A model generated the notes under the pieces. It searched no databases and had not been told where the DNA came from. It was given only the letters and a program-made list of their open reading frames with translations. From Sclerurus mexicanus (taxonomy: Eukaryota > Chordata > Aves > Passeriformes > Furnariidae), in assembly GCA_013396755.1 (NCBI GenBank), contig VWZF01005472.1, positions 444,354 to 508,353 of the forward strand: 64,000 nucleotides of DNA, given 5' to 3'. How positions within the stretch are numbered: the first letter of the stretch is position 1; each line of letters starts with the position of its first letter. The position numbers were made by a program, and so were the translations under genes. Shown one piece after another: positions 1 through 13,900 of this stretch.

Positions 1-3000
1 TATAACTTAAAATTCTTAATTTTTCAAACAGTGAATTTGCCGCTGTTGATGAGAAGAGCATTTAACAGATGAGGGTGGTGGTAGGATACCCATCTTTCTG
101 TTTCCAAAAATCAAGGCTACTCCCCACTGGTAAGCAGTACTGTGTGAAAGTGATGCCCCATAGTAGAGGTTTTTTGGTTTTTTTTTAAAGTAAAGCCACA
201 TGTTAAATATATAATGACTGCAGATATAATGTTCTGTTGGGAAGGAAGGGTTTGCAAGTAGAAACGGAAATGAAAATGTTCTTCTCCTATTTCTCCTTGG
301 AGGAAGAGAGTAGCAAAACAAATCATTTTTTTGTGAAAAAATGGAAAGATGAAACTAGAAGTCTAACTCTGAGATACACAGGACAGATTTCCTTGTGCTG
401 CAGGTCATGTACAGCAGTGTAAAGGCTGTAGCTCTCCTGCTTAGTATTTATTTAGTAACGTTTATGCTTCTTTAGAATTCATTTCTGTTTCAGCAAAAAC
501 ACAACAGGAGGTTCATGAAATGAAGTGGCCAATACATTTTCTTCTATCTGTTTGCCATTGCAGACAGAGCAGGCACATACCACCCCATGTAGCCCAAGTG
601 GCACAACAATCAGTGGGATGCAGAGAGCAACTTCAGCCTTTCAGCCCTCTCTCCCAAGGCTATTCAGTGTGCTCCTCAGGCAGAATTTAGAACCTACTTG
701 CAAGACCCTCAAAATCTTCATATCATTTCAACACAGCCACAAAATCACTGCCACTAAGACTACATCGACTGAAACATGATAGGCTAAATGCATAAAAAAA
801 TAACATTGTTCCTCATCAAGGAAATCAAAACCACCGGAAGATTGCTGCATTGGGAAGGAAACTCTGAGACAAGACTGAATCTGCAGCCTAGAACATGGTA
901 GGCCAGATGAAAAGATTCCAGTGCTAAATGAAAGAGGGAGAAAATAGCAAATCCCTTGAAAGTAAACACTGAAGTGGCAAATTAGTTTTGGATCACTGCA
1001 GAACCTCCCACTGAAAGGACAGACGTGTTGCTTCTGATGTCACCGACAGAGGAGTAAGCTGCTGACCCGCACATTTCCACAATTAAAACAGAAGCTTTTT
1101 TTCCCCCATGATGTCATCATCTATCTTATAAATGGATTCTTCAGGAATAGGTTGGCTGCATGCTTTGCATGCCTTTACAATGCATAATTTGATCCACCAG
1201 GGTCAGGGACAACTCAGCTCCCCGAGCCCTTTGCCGCTCTGCGTGAACAGAGGCAAGCAAGCTTTAACCAACAAAGCTCCAGTGTTAGTATTTCTTCTAT
1301 ATATTTATTGTGCCACAGGTTTTTACTAGGAGCTTATGGATTTGGAAATCATATCTCAAGGACAATGTTCAGTCAATAATGGAAAAGAAATATTTGCTTT
1401 AGAAAGAAACACTCTGAATGCCTGGCTAAACCCATCCTGTGGGATACACGATATGGTTCTGTGCAATGGGAGCACAAGGTCCAAGAACCTTTCGGGAGGA
1501 GGCAGCTGTGGTCAAAAGCCACACCTGAAAGCTAGACACTGAGACTGCTGCTGACAGAGATAGACAGTGACATTTCGAATGATGTGATCCATGTTAGCTT
1601 GCCGGGCTTGATGATCAGCTGTGACACTGACATACATCTCAGCAGGAAAACGTGTTTTAACTGAGGATGTAGCCTTTCTCAGAAAATTCTTTGACAATCC
1701 CACAGTAGATGTTATGTGCAGCTAATACCCAGTACATGCCAATGCTTGGCTGAATGCTGAATGCTCTCATCTCCATCACGCTGAAGAAACATTAGTTTCT
1801 CTGCCATTTCTTTTTGTTTGGGATTTTCCCTCACAAGAAATGGATCTCTGACTAAACATAGGATTAAGTCTGCAACACTTAAGGCCATCCAGAAGGTCAT
1901 GAAGTAAAAACCCCTCTAAAAGATATTTCAAGTACAATTAACATTTCTTCTCTCAGTAGCCATTTTCTCATTTGCAAATGGTGTGAGGAAATGGAGCCTT
2001 GCTTCCCTTCCAATCCACAGGACTCTGGTCTCATTAGAAGCTGCAGGAGAATCAACACCATTTGATAAAAAAAAAAGCTTTTTTCTTTAGCCGGGGTGTA
2101 ATCAGAGCTCCCTGAGGAACAAAGTGGTTGAACTACACACCACAGTCTCTTTCTCACAGGTGGTTAAAGAGCCCCCATTCTCAATAACATAATGAATTCC
2201 TCTAGCCACTGTTTGTCTTGACTGGTAAATAGGTCAAATATCCACCGAACACCGACCTTTTGCGAGATGAAACTGAGGACTTCTGATCCAGACATCACCC
2301 CAGGACGTTGATTACACCTCTCCTTTGTTATTCTGCTTGCTAGTTTACACTTATTACACTTATATTAAAAAGGATAGTAAAATCACATTACTTGATTTAT
2401 TAGTTTCATATGAATTTTATTGCATCCAGAAGGAATTCAAGTTCCTGTCTATATGCCATCACCAGTGCATTGTCTGAGTGGTGCAGACTGTGGCCACCCC
2501 ATGGACCTCTGGAGTGCTGGCTGCCACACCGTGACCTTCACTAGGCTTATACTCCTCTGGCAAGCAAAGCTCCTGGTGCTCTGAACAGCGCTGCCTCTCG
2601 GATGTGCTCCCACCAGATTTACACTGCCATCTGCTGTGATAACCAGATGTCTAAGAGGCAGGTAGAAATAAATGAATTTCCACAAGTTCTGACAACCATC
2701 TGAGAACCAATAAAAGCCTGAAAGGCGGTGATTCAAGCTGGTACTAAGATTGTGCCACACACAAAGATTACTCTTTGCATCAAACTTTGGAGTGTTATAG
2801 ACATGACAAAACATACCTCCTGATTCACACTTTCAAGGGTTTTACCTCTCCAAACATTTGTTTCAGCAGATGGGAGATTTCTTTGCTTTGGGTTTACTTT
2901 CTCCAACTATCTTACATAGTTTTTCTCATACAGAAAAGGGAGAAAATTCTGTATCTGGACCAACTCTCAAGTAAGGGCAGGAAGCTTAAAGGGGTGATAG

Positions 3001-3592
3001 AAAAAAAGAGAACACCAACAAAACCTCCAAATAATATCACAAAAACCAATCTCTGCATAATTCTAGGAATGTCAGAATGAATGAAACCTCGTTTCCAATG
3101 AATAGAGGGAGTTGTCTTATGATGTCTTATAAACCTTGATTATTCCAAGCTCTTCCCAGGGCTGGGAACTTCCCACTATAAATTCTCCTATTTTCAATAC
3201 AGGTAGAATTCATGGTGCAGCTTTCCTCTGAGCAGACTCAGCCTTCCCTTTTCACAGAACCTGCCAGAACTTCATATCATGAAACCCTCTACTTCTGTGA
3301 CATGCCAAAATGGAAAAGCAATTCTTAGAAAAGGATAAGATTGAAAAGCTACTGTTTAAATAGCTGAGTGCTGAGTTTGTGCAGCACCCTGGGCTCCACC
3401 TGCCTCCAGCCATGCTCCCAGCCTGGTTCCCACCTCCAGCACTTCCATTTACATTGAGGCAGATAGTGCCAAGCCCTCTAACATTCAAACAAGGCCAGAA
3501 CAATTGAGAAAACACTGAAATTGGGTAAAGCAAATACCTTGTAACATTGGAGTTTTACAGAATCAAGAAAAAGATCAGACAAAAATCCTTAC
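1..3592 (-). other. MAP3K20: MAP3K20 intron following the second coding exon (partial)
   Basis: This noncoding stretch follows the donor site of the MAP3K20 exon at 3593-3680 and runs off the low-coordinate end of the window. The next expected exon should begin by completing a Glu codon and continue the kinase domain. I looked for it on the minus strand and did not find it, so it should lie outside the window. Short open frames here lack splice signals and resemble no family I know. No repeat family was recognised. Confidence 0.75.
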
Positions 3593-3680
3593 CTGTAACT
3601 ATGCCATAATTTGGAGGTTCAATGACAGCTCCATAGAACTGAATGATGTTCTTGTGACTGAGCACACTGAGTATTTCTGC
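3593..3680 (-). CDS. MAP3K20: MAP3K20 (ZAK) second coding exon, kinase N-lobe
   Basis: This exon encodes residues 54-82 of the mixed-lineage-type MAP3K ZAK, a cytoplasmic Ser/Thr kinase that senses ribosome collisions and osmotic stress and activates MAP2Ks upstream of p38 and JNK. Read on the minus strand it gives AEILSVLSHKNIIQFYGAVI, then EPPNYGIVT and one base of a split codon. This is the end of the alphaC helix (its Glu, in AEIL, should pair with Lys45) and beta strands 4-5, leading to the hinge. It begins after a ...caacag acceptor and ends at a gtaagg donor. Its 88 bases are 29 codons plus one base, so it joins in phase to the exon ending at 27092. A few residues differ from the mammalian protein as I remember it, all conservative. 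The intron between the two exons is about 23.4 kb. Identification rests on a protein match recalled from the family; it was not computed. Confidence 0.95.
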
Positions 3681-5354
3681 CTGTTGATAACAAACAAACA
3701 AGTTAGACAATTAAGAATGGGACCTTTACTATAACTTATTTTATATTCCAGTGGGAATACAAACATATATGTATCAACGCACACGTATCTAGGAAAGACT
3801 GTCCACAAATGCTTGGCATTTGAAAACCTCATGGGAGAGTTTGGCAGATGAATGCTTTGCATGTGTGGGGGGAAAAGAATAAATTTCAGACTATTCTTTC
3901 ATGGCCAAGGCACAGATGTACAAGTTAAGTCTTTGGAAAAACTGAAGGCCTTGGAAAACTTTGTTCAAAGAAAGATCTGGGATTTTTGGCAGAGCTGGAG
4001 TGGTCACAAAGTACTATGGGTTCAGTGAGTCCAGCACTTCAGGCTGTTAGAGCATACCATGCACACACAGCTCCATCCAATGTTTACTGGAAATGTGGAA
4101 TTTCCAGGCATGCGCTATGGATTCTGATTGGATACGCACAGCAAGCACGCTTGAGATTGCCAAATAGCCAGCAGTGCAGTTGAAACTGCTCCTCAGAGCT
4201 GATTACAGATGTTTGGCAATTCTGGACAAATATACAAAAACCTTCAAACTCCACTTGAACAATGCTGCTAGGCTTGAGAAAGGGACTGCAAGACAATAAG
4301 ACTGTATCGACAGAAATTAAGACATATACTCCCCATAGTTTTTGAGAAAAAAGGTCAGGTATCTCCTCTAAGGTCTCTCAACAGTTTCATCTCTGTAGTT
4401 TATTAAAATAAATACTCAACAGATTTTAGACAGATGTTTTTACACAAATATACATATTCAAATACAGATACATACTATTACATATTTTTCTCCATAGTAA
4501 TGCATTACTTTAAGACTTTAAGCTTATGTTAACTTTATACAAGGCAAGAGGACATAACAAGAACAAGATCACAAATAACTTGTCAGAACTTCTCAGAAGT
4601 ATCTGATCTGACAGATCCCTTGACTGCCAGGGAGAGTGTTGCTGTTTACCTCCAGGTGAGTCTTCATATATAGTCTTAGATAACTGCCAATTAAATTATT
4701 TTGTGGCCTTGTAGAGTCACTGAAAACAGGAAGGCTACAGCAGTTTTGATGCAGCAACCCATGGTAAATCAGCTAATGCTATTGTAATAAATGTAGAGCT
4801 ATAGCAAATCAGTATTTTTTGGCTTATGTTTCATTGGTGGTACAATGATACATGTGCCTAATTGCAGGATTACAGATAAAGGCATCCATTGCTCAGTTTT
4901 TTGCTGTTGTTGCTTAAAGCCTTTTCTGAGTAACTTCAACACAGTTTTTTAAGTAAGATCTTTATCTTTAGCTAATGCACAGACATTTACACATATTCAA
5001 TTAAACCTTTAACTACAGCTTTGAACTTATGTTACACTAACTCCATGCTGCTTAGCCTGCTCGGCAAGAAAAACAGTGTTACCATCTAGTGAGTAATCTT
5101 TTTTCACAATACTTGAAAATTAACTTTTTAAATGTATCCTGTTTTTCACAAATCATACTGCAGACTGACTCACCTACAAGTCCACAAAATTTAATTGGCA
5201 GCTATCTACGCAGATGTGGAAAGATTCACCTGCAGGTAAACAGCAACGCTCCTCCAAACCAGTCAAGGCGTCTGTCAGATCAGCAAGAAATCTGTCAGTA
5301 GAGGAGCTCTGCCCTCCAACTGCAGCCCCACCAGCCTCCCAAGGCAAGGAACTC

Positions 5355-5370
5355 CAGCAGCAGCAGCAGC
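5355..5370. repeat. Short (CAG)5 microsatellite
   Basis: Five perfect CAG units lie inside the MAP3K20 intron in a locally GC-richer patch (about 5300-5410). It is intronic and short, so no protein-level effect is expected. Confidence 0.8.
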
Positions 5371-8300
5371 GGCTGTAACTCCAGCCTCCTTCCCTAGCCC
5401 AGAGGATGCAGGTGACAGGCCAGTCATTCAAAACACCACTTACATGGACCCGCAGACCCCTATATTTGAAAAACTTCTGTATTATGTTTGTATATTCTTT
5501 AGGAAATATTCATTTGGAAAATGTCCTCTAATTCCTTACCAGCATTACTGCCAGATAACCAGAAGACCTAATAATACTCCTTGACAGTCTATGTGAATAT
5601 TGTCAGAATGAGGCAGAAGTGCCACAGTTAGACAAACTACCTGGATCATCATCTCTTGAACACCTTGGTCAAGAAGAATGGAATAAAGCCATCTTCCTCT
5701 AAAACACTTAAAAGCCCATGTCTTCAAAGCACTGTGCACACCACTTGCTGTGGTGTTTACAACACAAGTACTTCAACAGATCATTAGAATTAAATTGACT
5801 GGTCTTACAATTTAATTTCCCCATGGTGTAATACATTTAGGTCCTGGCTACAGAAGTACTACTAGATGAATCTTTTCAGAGAATGATTAAAAATGCCCCA
5901 TGATTAACACATCCAAGTGCCATAGCTCCCTATTCCACCCCCATAATGTGCAGAACTCAGTGACTCTTCTCCATCTCACATAAGATGCTGCTGGATCCAG
6001 TGAAAGACCATTAGAATCAGTGGACAACACGAAGGGCTGTACTGCAGCAACACCAGCCACAAACTCCAGACCTCCCAAACACCCAGTGCTACCACAAAAG
6101 GGACAGCAAGCAAGACACAAGCATCGGGCCGAGAAGGTAAGTACTCCACTGCCACAGGCAAACTGACACACTGTGCTTTTATTATTTGAAGATCCAAAAA
6201 AAATTCTGAGTTTATCTTATTTACATTATATTACACACTAAGATAACACTCCAGAAGTATGAAAAAAATGCTGTGTCAACCATGGCTAATACCATCATCT
6301 TCACATTGATGTTCATACTCTAATCTGGGATTTAAGAGACACCAAAGCAAGCTTCCATCTGAAAAAATATGGAGAGGCAACTTCTAATTGCCCAGATACC
6401 CTAAATGAAAAAATTACCAACTCTTTCTAAGGACCGTTATATCTGCCAGAAATCTTTTGTAAACACTTTTAATCGCTCCAGCAATTCTAGATGATTCCTT
6501 TCATGTTTTGTTCTTTTCAGTTGCTGTAGATCAGCTGTGACTCTATTAGCTAATTTAAAGACACTTATTCCTTACAGTGAGAACCAGATGCAAGTCGGTC
6601 CACATCTTTTAACCTTTTGTACTATCTTTGATAAGAAGGTGCCATATTTCAATGAAAATGACTTTCAGATAGCAAATTACAAAGTGGTGGTTAAAGACTG
6701 GTATTTCAAAGGTCTGTTAGGCACTTACAAGAATATTTAGAATCACCTTTAAGCATCAAACTCATACTTAAATCCAAAATGCCTAAATGCTTGGAAAAAA
6801 AATCCTGTCATGCATCTGTCTGAAGGCCATTGAAGAAGTCAGCCCTCGCTGGCTTGGGCACAATGCTCTTACCTCAGTAAAGCTTCTGTCTATCTTATGC
6901 AAGCTAAATGAGCATCAATCTCCTTCCTAACTCGTGATGACAAGTAGCAAGTATTCAACTATTTCATTAAATTAATTTTTGTGTGGAAAACACATGGGTT
7001 TTTTTTAAATGTTGTATTGAAGCAGAACTAGTGGTTCTTCAGCTGAAGGAATTACAACCAAACATATAAATACAAACTCCCTGGACATAACATAGAGACA
7101 CAGTCAGACACACAAGGTGACTGCAAGATTGCTGAATATTATGCTTAGTCCATGATAAACTTAGTCAAAGCCTGTTACTGACCATCAAACTAAATTAAGT
7201 TCACTCTGTACTTACATCACAGGTATGGATGAAATTATGTCCCTCTCTTGGGTCCTGCTGAAGTGAATTACAGACTAGATGCCATTTCTTGAAGGCAAAG
7301 GGATTCAGAATTCTAAACAAACCTAAGCCACTGTTTATATAATTCAACCACTATCACAAAATCCAAGGCCAAAGCTAATTACACTGAAAACATTTTAATT
7401 TAATTTTCACTTACTGGCTTACCATAAATCAAATCTAATTCATAAGATAACTACAGTATAAGAGTTTGGAATTCAGGTAATCCCTAAGTGTACAAACAGA
7501 GTAATTGTGTCCTGTGAACCATGGTATGGACCACAGTGTTTAATGGGTAATTTAGTTTTATGCCTGTTTAATCTCTGCTTACTGACATATGTGAAAATGT
7601 CAAGTACATCATCTATGACCGACATCACCCTACAGCTGCCTCTCGACCCACCAGTGCTGCTCTTAACCTTGTAGTATGAATGGCCATGTATGAGTAACTG
7701 TATCTTCAGTTGTTTCAGCAAGTAAAACCAGAGTCCTCCTCTAGGCTTTGTCTGTGTTCAGCAATTGCTGGACAGAAACCACAAACACAGATTCTAAGTG
7801 TGGCCAGCAGCAGATGAGGGAGCAAAGCAAGCTGGTTGGACAGTCTGGTCTTGTTATGAGCAGCATAAGCCTCAGTTCACTGGGATACCCAAGCCCCTTT
7901 TGCTTTTGCTTTGCTCTATCCTGTAACAGTGCAGTAAAAGCAGCAAATGCAGCTCAGCTTTGATGAGGTCTTAAGGGTCGGTGCTGACTGCAGATGTGGG
8001 CAATGGCCACCTGATGCTGAGCTGGCACTACTTGGAATCAGACAAGGCTGTATCGTCAGATCTTTAATTGCAGCCGCAGGGACGGTAAGGATGTGGATGG
8101 AGGCACTTTGCATACAGCTGTGTTGTTGCCTGCCAGCTACTCAAAACAGCTGCAGCTGCTCTTGTTAGAGCTCTCTATCCTAAGGCAGTCAAAGTTAGCA
8201 AAGACCAAACGACTCAGCATATTTTAGTTGCTCTGGTTCTCCTTGGAAATATGTTAGAAATTTATAGTCACACTAGTAGTCAAGAGAAGTGATCAAGGGT

Positions 8301-9102
8301 TTGGGCTAGCAGCCTATTCCAGCAGCACAGCTGGAGCTGCAAAAGAACATCTGTCCATAGAGAGTTTTTTCAGTATCAAAGGACTTTTCTGCTTGGGTCC
8401 AGACAAACTGGGCCCAAAGCAACTCAACCACCACTTCTTCCTGATGCCTTTGGAGCAGCTGACTGGAAAGGGCAAAGTACTGCCATCTTTCCACCCTGGT
8501 CTGAGCACACTGGTTTAGGATTAGCATGGGAAATAGCTGTAGCCCCTTGTGAGATCATCGGGTCAGCCAGCAGCCAAACAACTCTCCTATTAATAAATCA
8601 GTTAATTGCATAGCGAAAGGCACCTTCGCTCCATGCAAAATTACAGAGTTAGACATGGTTAGCTACTCAAGGAATCTGATTGACACAACTTCCTTAAGTG
8701 CCTTATAATACTTACTATTACAGTGTGCAAAAGTTTGGTTATTTATTTTTCCAGAGAACTGTTTGTTGTGTTTGTTAAGGAGATATTTAGACACACTTAA
8801 GGCAGCTTTGGAAATATACTTTTTTCCTAAGTCTTTTAGCATTTTAAAGGCTTTGAGCTCTGTCATGTTCTTGGGAGAGTTGCAACTTAGCTACTCTCAA
8901 GGGGTTTTACAGTCTAATAAAAGAGCAGCTGGAAGAGGTCAGCTGATGTTTTATTAAAATCATTCCATTAATGAGAACCATGTACAAACCAAAAATGCTA
9001 ACACAAATAAATACCACACCTGATTCCTGCTCAAAAATACATCCAGTCTGTGTTCATTCCCAGTGTCTCATGAATGCTCTCTTGTGAATTCACTCTTGTC
9101 TA

Positions 9103-9123
9103 ATAAGAGATAACATCTCTTAT
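9103..9123. repeat. Perfect 9-bp inverted repeat with 3-base spacer
   Basis: ATAAGAGAT is followed after three bases by its exact reverse complement ATCTCTTAT. It lies in the MAP3K20 intron. It could form a small hairpin or bind a dimeric factor, and it is short enough to be chance in AT-rich DNA. Confidence 0.7.
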
Positions 9124-9700
9124 AATACACCAGTTTCTCTAGGTAAACAAGCCCAAAACATCATTTAACAGACACAATACTAGGACAATCAGTACCTATC
9201 ATTGCTCACAAATTATCTTCTCAATATACAATAAAGGGATATTTTAAGAATTTCAGAAATATAAGACTACTGCTAAGAATTATATAGCAGGGATGTTACG
9301 TGATTATTGCAGTTCTGAACACTGAAAAGAAAATCAAGCAGATATAAATGAAAAATTTAGGACTTTGCCTACTGATTTGTCTGTTCTCATAAAATTTTCC
9401 ATGGAAAAAAATACAAAGAATTTTGTGCTTTGGAGTCCCCAAATAAGCAAAGCATTCTGATTGTCCGGGGATTGTTTGTTAGACTATTAAACTTTTTGGC
9501 AAAGCCAAAAAATCATCATGAGATCTTTTATACACAAATAAGCAGAGTTATCACGTGCTCCATCAGGCACACTCCCAGAACAAATGTGTTACCACCTATT
9601 TCAACAGACTTTGAATAGACTTTTCTTTCAAAATCATAGTTCTAAAACTATGGTTGTATATCACTTAAAGCTGTGTGAGCTTGGGCTTCTTTTTTAGTAT

Positions 9701-9743
9701 TCATTTAGAAGATAACTTATCCTAAATGAAAGCTATCTTCTAT
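9701..9743. repeat. Overlapping inverted repeats (alternative hairpins)
   Basis: Two interleaved dyads share this stretch. TAGAAGATAACT pairs with AGCTATCTTCTA (one mismatch), and TCATTTA near 9701 pairs with TAAATGA near 9723. The two pairings are mutually exclusive. It lies in the MAP3K20 intron and its function is unknown. Confidence 0.6.
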
Positions 9744-10318
9744 AGCCCATTTACATATTAAAACTCTGTCAGCATTTTTATGTCTTAGAAGACAAACTCT
9801 ATATTTGGGCTGTATTAAGAAACAGTATTCTGGTTTTTAAACCACACAGAAAAGAGTTAAATTACATTCTCAGATTGATGTCACCAGCATTTCTGTAAAT
9901 AACAGAATTAAATTCTCACAAGTACATCTACAATGACGTACAAAATTTGTCCTTAAAACCATTTTGATTGAGCAAATTTTTCAAAGCATCAAATTTGCAT
10001 CCCAGAGACTAAAAGTGGAAATACACAGGAAAGTAGTAAGTGCTCATTGCTATATAATCATCTTACCATTATTTTAAATCCACTGGTTTATATCACCAAA
10101 CAGTTCTCATTTTTGGAGATACTATGGTAGAAACACATCAAATATGTTGTATTGACTTTTAGGTTGCAATCTTGAAGGAAAAAAAAGCACATTACCAAGA
10201 CAGCTCAGTTTTGTTACACTGTCATAACATACCACAGGGAAGGAAAATGGACATAAATTTTTTATGTGCTGTTACAGGCTCAGCTCATCTTATGAAATTT
10301 ACTTTAAAATTATTAATT

Positions 10319-10334
10319 TGCATTAATTAATGCA
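10319..10334. promoter_or_regulatory. Perfect 16-bp palindrome with TAATTA core
   Basis: TGCATTAATTAATGCA is identical to its own reverse complement and centres on overlapping TAAT/ATTA homeodomain-type cores. The sequence fact is certain. A regulatory role is inference from the motif type, and it lies deep in a MAP3K20 intron. Confidence 0.4.
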
Positions 10335-10885
10335 GCACCAAAAGATGTATTAGTAGTAAAATGGATTGGATATTGACCATTTGAAAAGAAAGCTGAGGTT
10401 TATACTCTTTTTATAGTGACCCTTGTACATAACTTGGCACTTTAAGGACAGTTTGAAGGCCATGGTGTTAGAAGTACTAGGTCATAAATTCCAAACATGA
10501 CTGTCAAAACACTGCAAGGGCTTGCTCAGCCCATGGACAGCAGGCTGGTCCCTCTAAAAATCACAGGGAATTTGTGCTTGCGATGTGGCAGCAGACCCTC
10601 TGACTCAGGCAGCAGTAAGGAGTTAGATCAAGCTACCTGGCTTAATTGTGCCACTGACACACAACACCCAGTACAATCACCACACCGAGCCCGTTTGGCA
10701 CTGACTGAGCAATGGCATGATCATGGTGTTGGGTTTTGTCATGACGGGGGTTAAAAACATGGTATCAGAGAGATAAAAAGCTGTTAAGAGATTGACAAAA
10801 CTAAGCAAGGGCACCTCTTTGTAGAAAATGCTTACAGAAGGTTTAATAAGCTTGAAAAAATTCTGTTGTAGTTGCACTGCCATTT

Positions 10886-10901
10886 ACAACAACAACAACA
10901 A
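10886..10901. repeat. (CAA)n microsatellite
   Basis: About five ACA/CAA units in the MAP3K20 intron, a simple-sequence repeat only. Confidence 0.7.
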
Positions 10902-13900
10902 AGCACAAAGATTATGGACAAATAACTCATTTTTCACACAGACTTCAACTAGAAATCCACAATGTCCAAACATATCCCACAGAAGTTGGGCTTTACAGCA
11001 GACAACTTGAGATTGTACGAGCATTTAATATTAAGGTACCTGATAAAGGGAAATCTGCCAAGAACAAGTTTAGTTTGGATTTCACTAGTGTTATTCACAT
11101 ATAGTACAACCCTTCAAAACATGCATAAACTATGTATTTGTAATGGTGTAAGAGTTTAGAAATGATCAATGTCTCGCAATTCTATAAATATTTAATTCAG
11201 GCAGATTTGGAGTACGAAGCTGCCTCCAGCTGCAAAGCAACACCAGCAATTGAGTAGAAACAACAGATGAGTGGATTAAACAGCGGGGCTGAAATACCTG
11301 AGCTCCCAAAGAGCAATTTATTTTCAGCAATCATCATTTCTCTTCTCAATGTTGGGAAATTTTCCCAGTCACTTGCAATCATTTTGAACACAGACCTGCT
11401 TTGACTATGGAGGACAGTAACAAAACCCACATCATCCCTAAAATACATGGGAATAACAAAATGTGAAACTTTCTGACTCCCTGCTCACTCCACAGGTGAG
11501 AGGTATCACGGCTAATATGCAACACCTGAATCTTTCCAAAAAATGGAATAATATCCAAGGAAATTATTTCTGAGATCAAAGTCACTGTGAGTCTTGTAAG
11601 CTCCTTGTTGGATAGACATTTTGGTATGAAAGCAATGGGCAAAACCAAGTCCCTCTCACAAAGCCATGTCCATACATATCCAGCTACAGCAGTGGTTTTT
11701 CTGAGGTCTGCAGAATATTTGTAAGGAATCTGGATAAGATAACCTAGAACAAGTCAAGTCTCATTACACAGTGGCTTTTGCTCAACAATTAGCATAGACT
11801 TCAGCAGAGACAGCAGCAGCTGTACTTATGCATCCTGATCCAGTCCTCTAAAGCAGCTATGATCTTTACACTAAAGTATTTTTCCATCTTGATCATGAAA
11901 ACTGTAATTTAACCAAGGAAAATAGAACCCATCATGTTCTTGATGAGCACTCATTTAAAGCCTGTCTTAGAGAGCATAAATCCAACCTACTGTAGCTAAT
12001 GACAGGGACAGCACTTGATGGGGATCCCTCTTACTGGAATCATAGTGAATGTTATAATTCCAGTAAACATTTCTCAACCAGACAGGCTGGGCCCACCCTC
12101 ATGAAAACAGCACATGACAAGATGTGTTACCCCCATTATATGTTAACAGCAAATCACATGAGGTTTTATTTTTCACATGGGCTACCAAAGCTTTGTACAA
12201 GGTTCTCTCCAGTTGTCACTCAAAAATGACCTGCCCCTGGAGAAAAGAAAAGAATCGCTCCCTACCCAGAACCCACCTACTTTGAAAAGACACAAGACTT
12301 TCAAAACAGAAATTCCACCTGCAACCAACAGACATATAAAGAAACGAGAGAATGTAGTTGCCTACTGCTGATGTTCCTCTGCTGAACTGACTGAGTCCTC
12401 CACAGATGAGAGGCATTTTTCTTTCCACATTTACCTATGTTATAACACAACCTCACAAAATTCAAGCTTTTCAGGAAAATGAGTTGTCTCCATAATCTGA
12501 ATCTCTGACTGCTCTGAATGACATACATCATGGTTTTATGTGCAACTGTCCAAATAATCTATCATGAATCATGGTGAAATCTTCACCATCAATCTGCTTC
12601 CAGTTCTGGTTTCGTCATGTAGTAGCAACTGATCACCATCCCTCCTGAATCCGGAGCAGCAAGCTGTCTGGCACTTACCAAGTCCTCTTTCTTTTTTCTA
12701 AGACTTAAGCAGTAAGCATACTTCTGCAGGTTACAGCCAGATGTCCCTTCCACCTAGCTGGAACTGACAAGAACATAAGCAAGAACAGCCCCTGGAAACA
12801 TAGGACTACCAACTCCACCAAAACCTGACTTGTACTGCCTCCAACTAAGTATTGCTGTCCTTCAACCAGGACCATGCCATCAATAAACAGCCAGAACAAC
12901 ATATTTCACAGCAGCTCTCTATGTCCACACTACCACCTAGACCACTATGGATCAGAATTGCCATTCCCAACAAAACTAAAGGTACAGGACATAAATTCCT
13001 TAGCTGCTTTTCAGAAAAGTTTCTCTTCTTTGTCTAAGATTGAAAATTATGTTTAACTTAGAAACTTGGCTCAACTGGTACCCCTACCGGTGGTCAAAAA
13101 ATAAAACTAGAAAAAATCCTGGAATTTTAAGCTTTTACCTTTATGAAATATGGACCCACTGTTTATTTTTTCTTGGGATTCTTCAGACTACTCTCATGGT
13201 AGCTCAATCTTTTTTCCATTAAGACTAAAAACAATTCAAATGAAATAATGGCTAAGATAAAAACCTTGGATGAAATCTACCAATATTTTAAAAATGCTTT
13301 TAAGTGTCATAAAACATTTATTAGTATTATTGTACAATATATTTTTGACACGTAACTTCAGCTTTTCCCCTATTTCTCTCTGATGAATTTCTTACACACA
13401 GAACTCCCTATCTTCTTCACAGCTATCTGCTTACATAGATATGGCAATAACAACTATTTAATTTCTAATCCTTGTTACATAAGAATAGTGGCCAGCCTCA
13501 AAATATTTTTTTAAAAGGCTGTAACTTGAATACCAGTTTCTCTGAAATCTGCAAAAAGTGGAAATCCAGAAGAACCTTTCTAGAAGAGTGAGACTGGTTA
13601 CAGAATGACCTGTGAAAGCAGTTGCTTTGAGTTTCATGAACAGACTTGCAAGGAGCAGAGAACTCACAGGGTTTTTGCATCACCACAGGACACCAAATTA
13701 AGCCAAATGATTTTCTCATTGCTCTTCTCCAAGGAAACAATAATACTCCAAGCCAGTTCCTTCCCCAAAGTTACAACAGATCAGAGGTACCGTAACCTCT
13801 ACCCATGTCTGTGTTGCAGCCTTGGCTCTGCTGTTTGAACCCACTAGAAAGAACAAAACTGAATAATGAGCCAAACTGAGAATGCAAAACCTGAGATATG

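Noticed and set aside
1512..1703. Minus-strand frame containing NMDHII, similar to the MDMDHIM stretch of the next MAP3K20 exon
   Set aside because: Only about five residues agree. The flanking residues do not fit the kinase, and there is no splice acceptor followed by the expected Glu-Tyr-Ala start. Chance.
5352..5372. (CAG)n as a possible polyglutamine coding repeat
   Set aside because: Only five units, deep in an intron, with no supporting exon.
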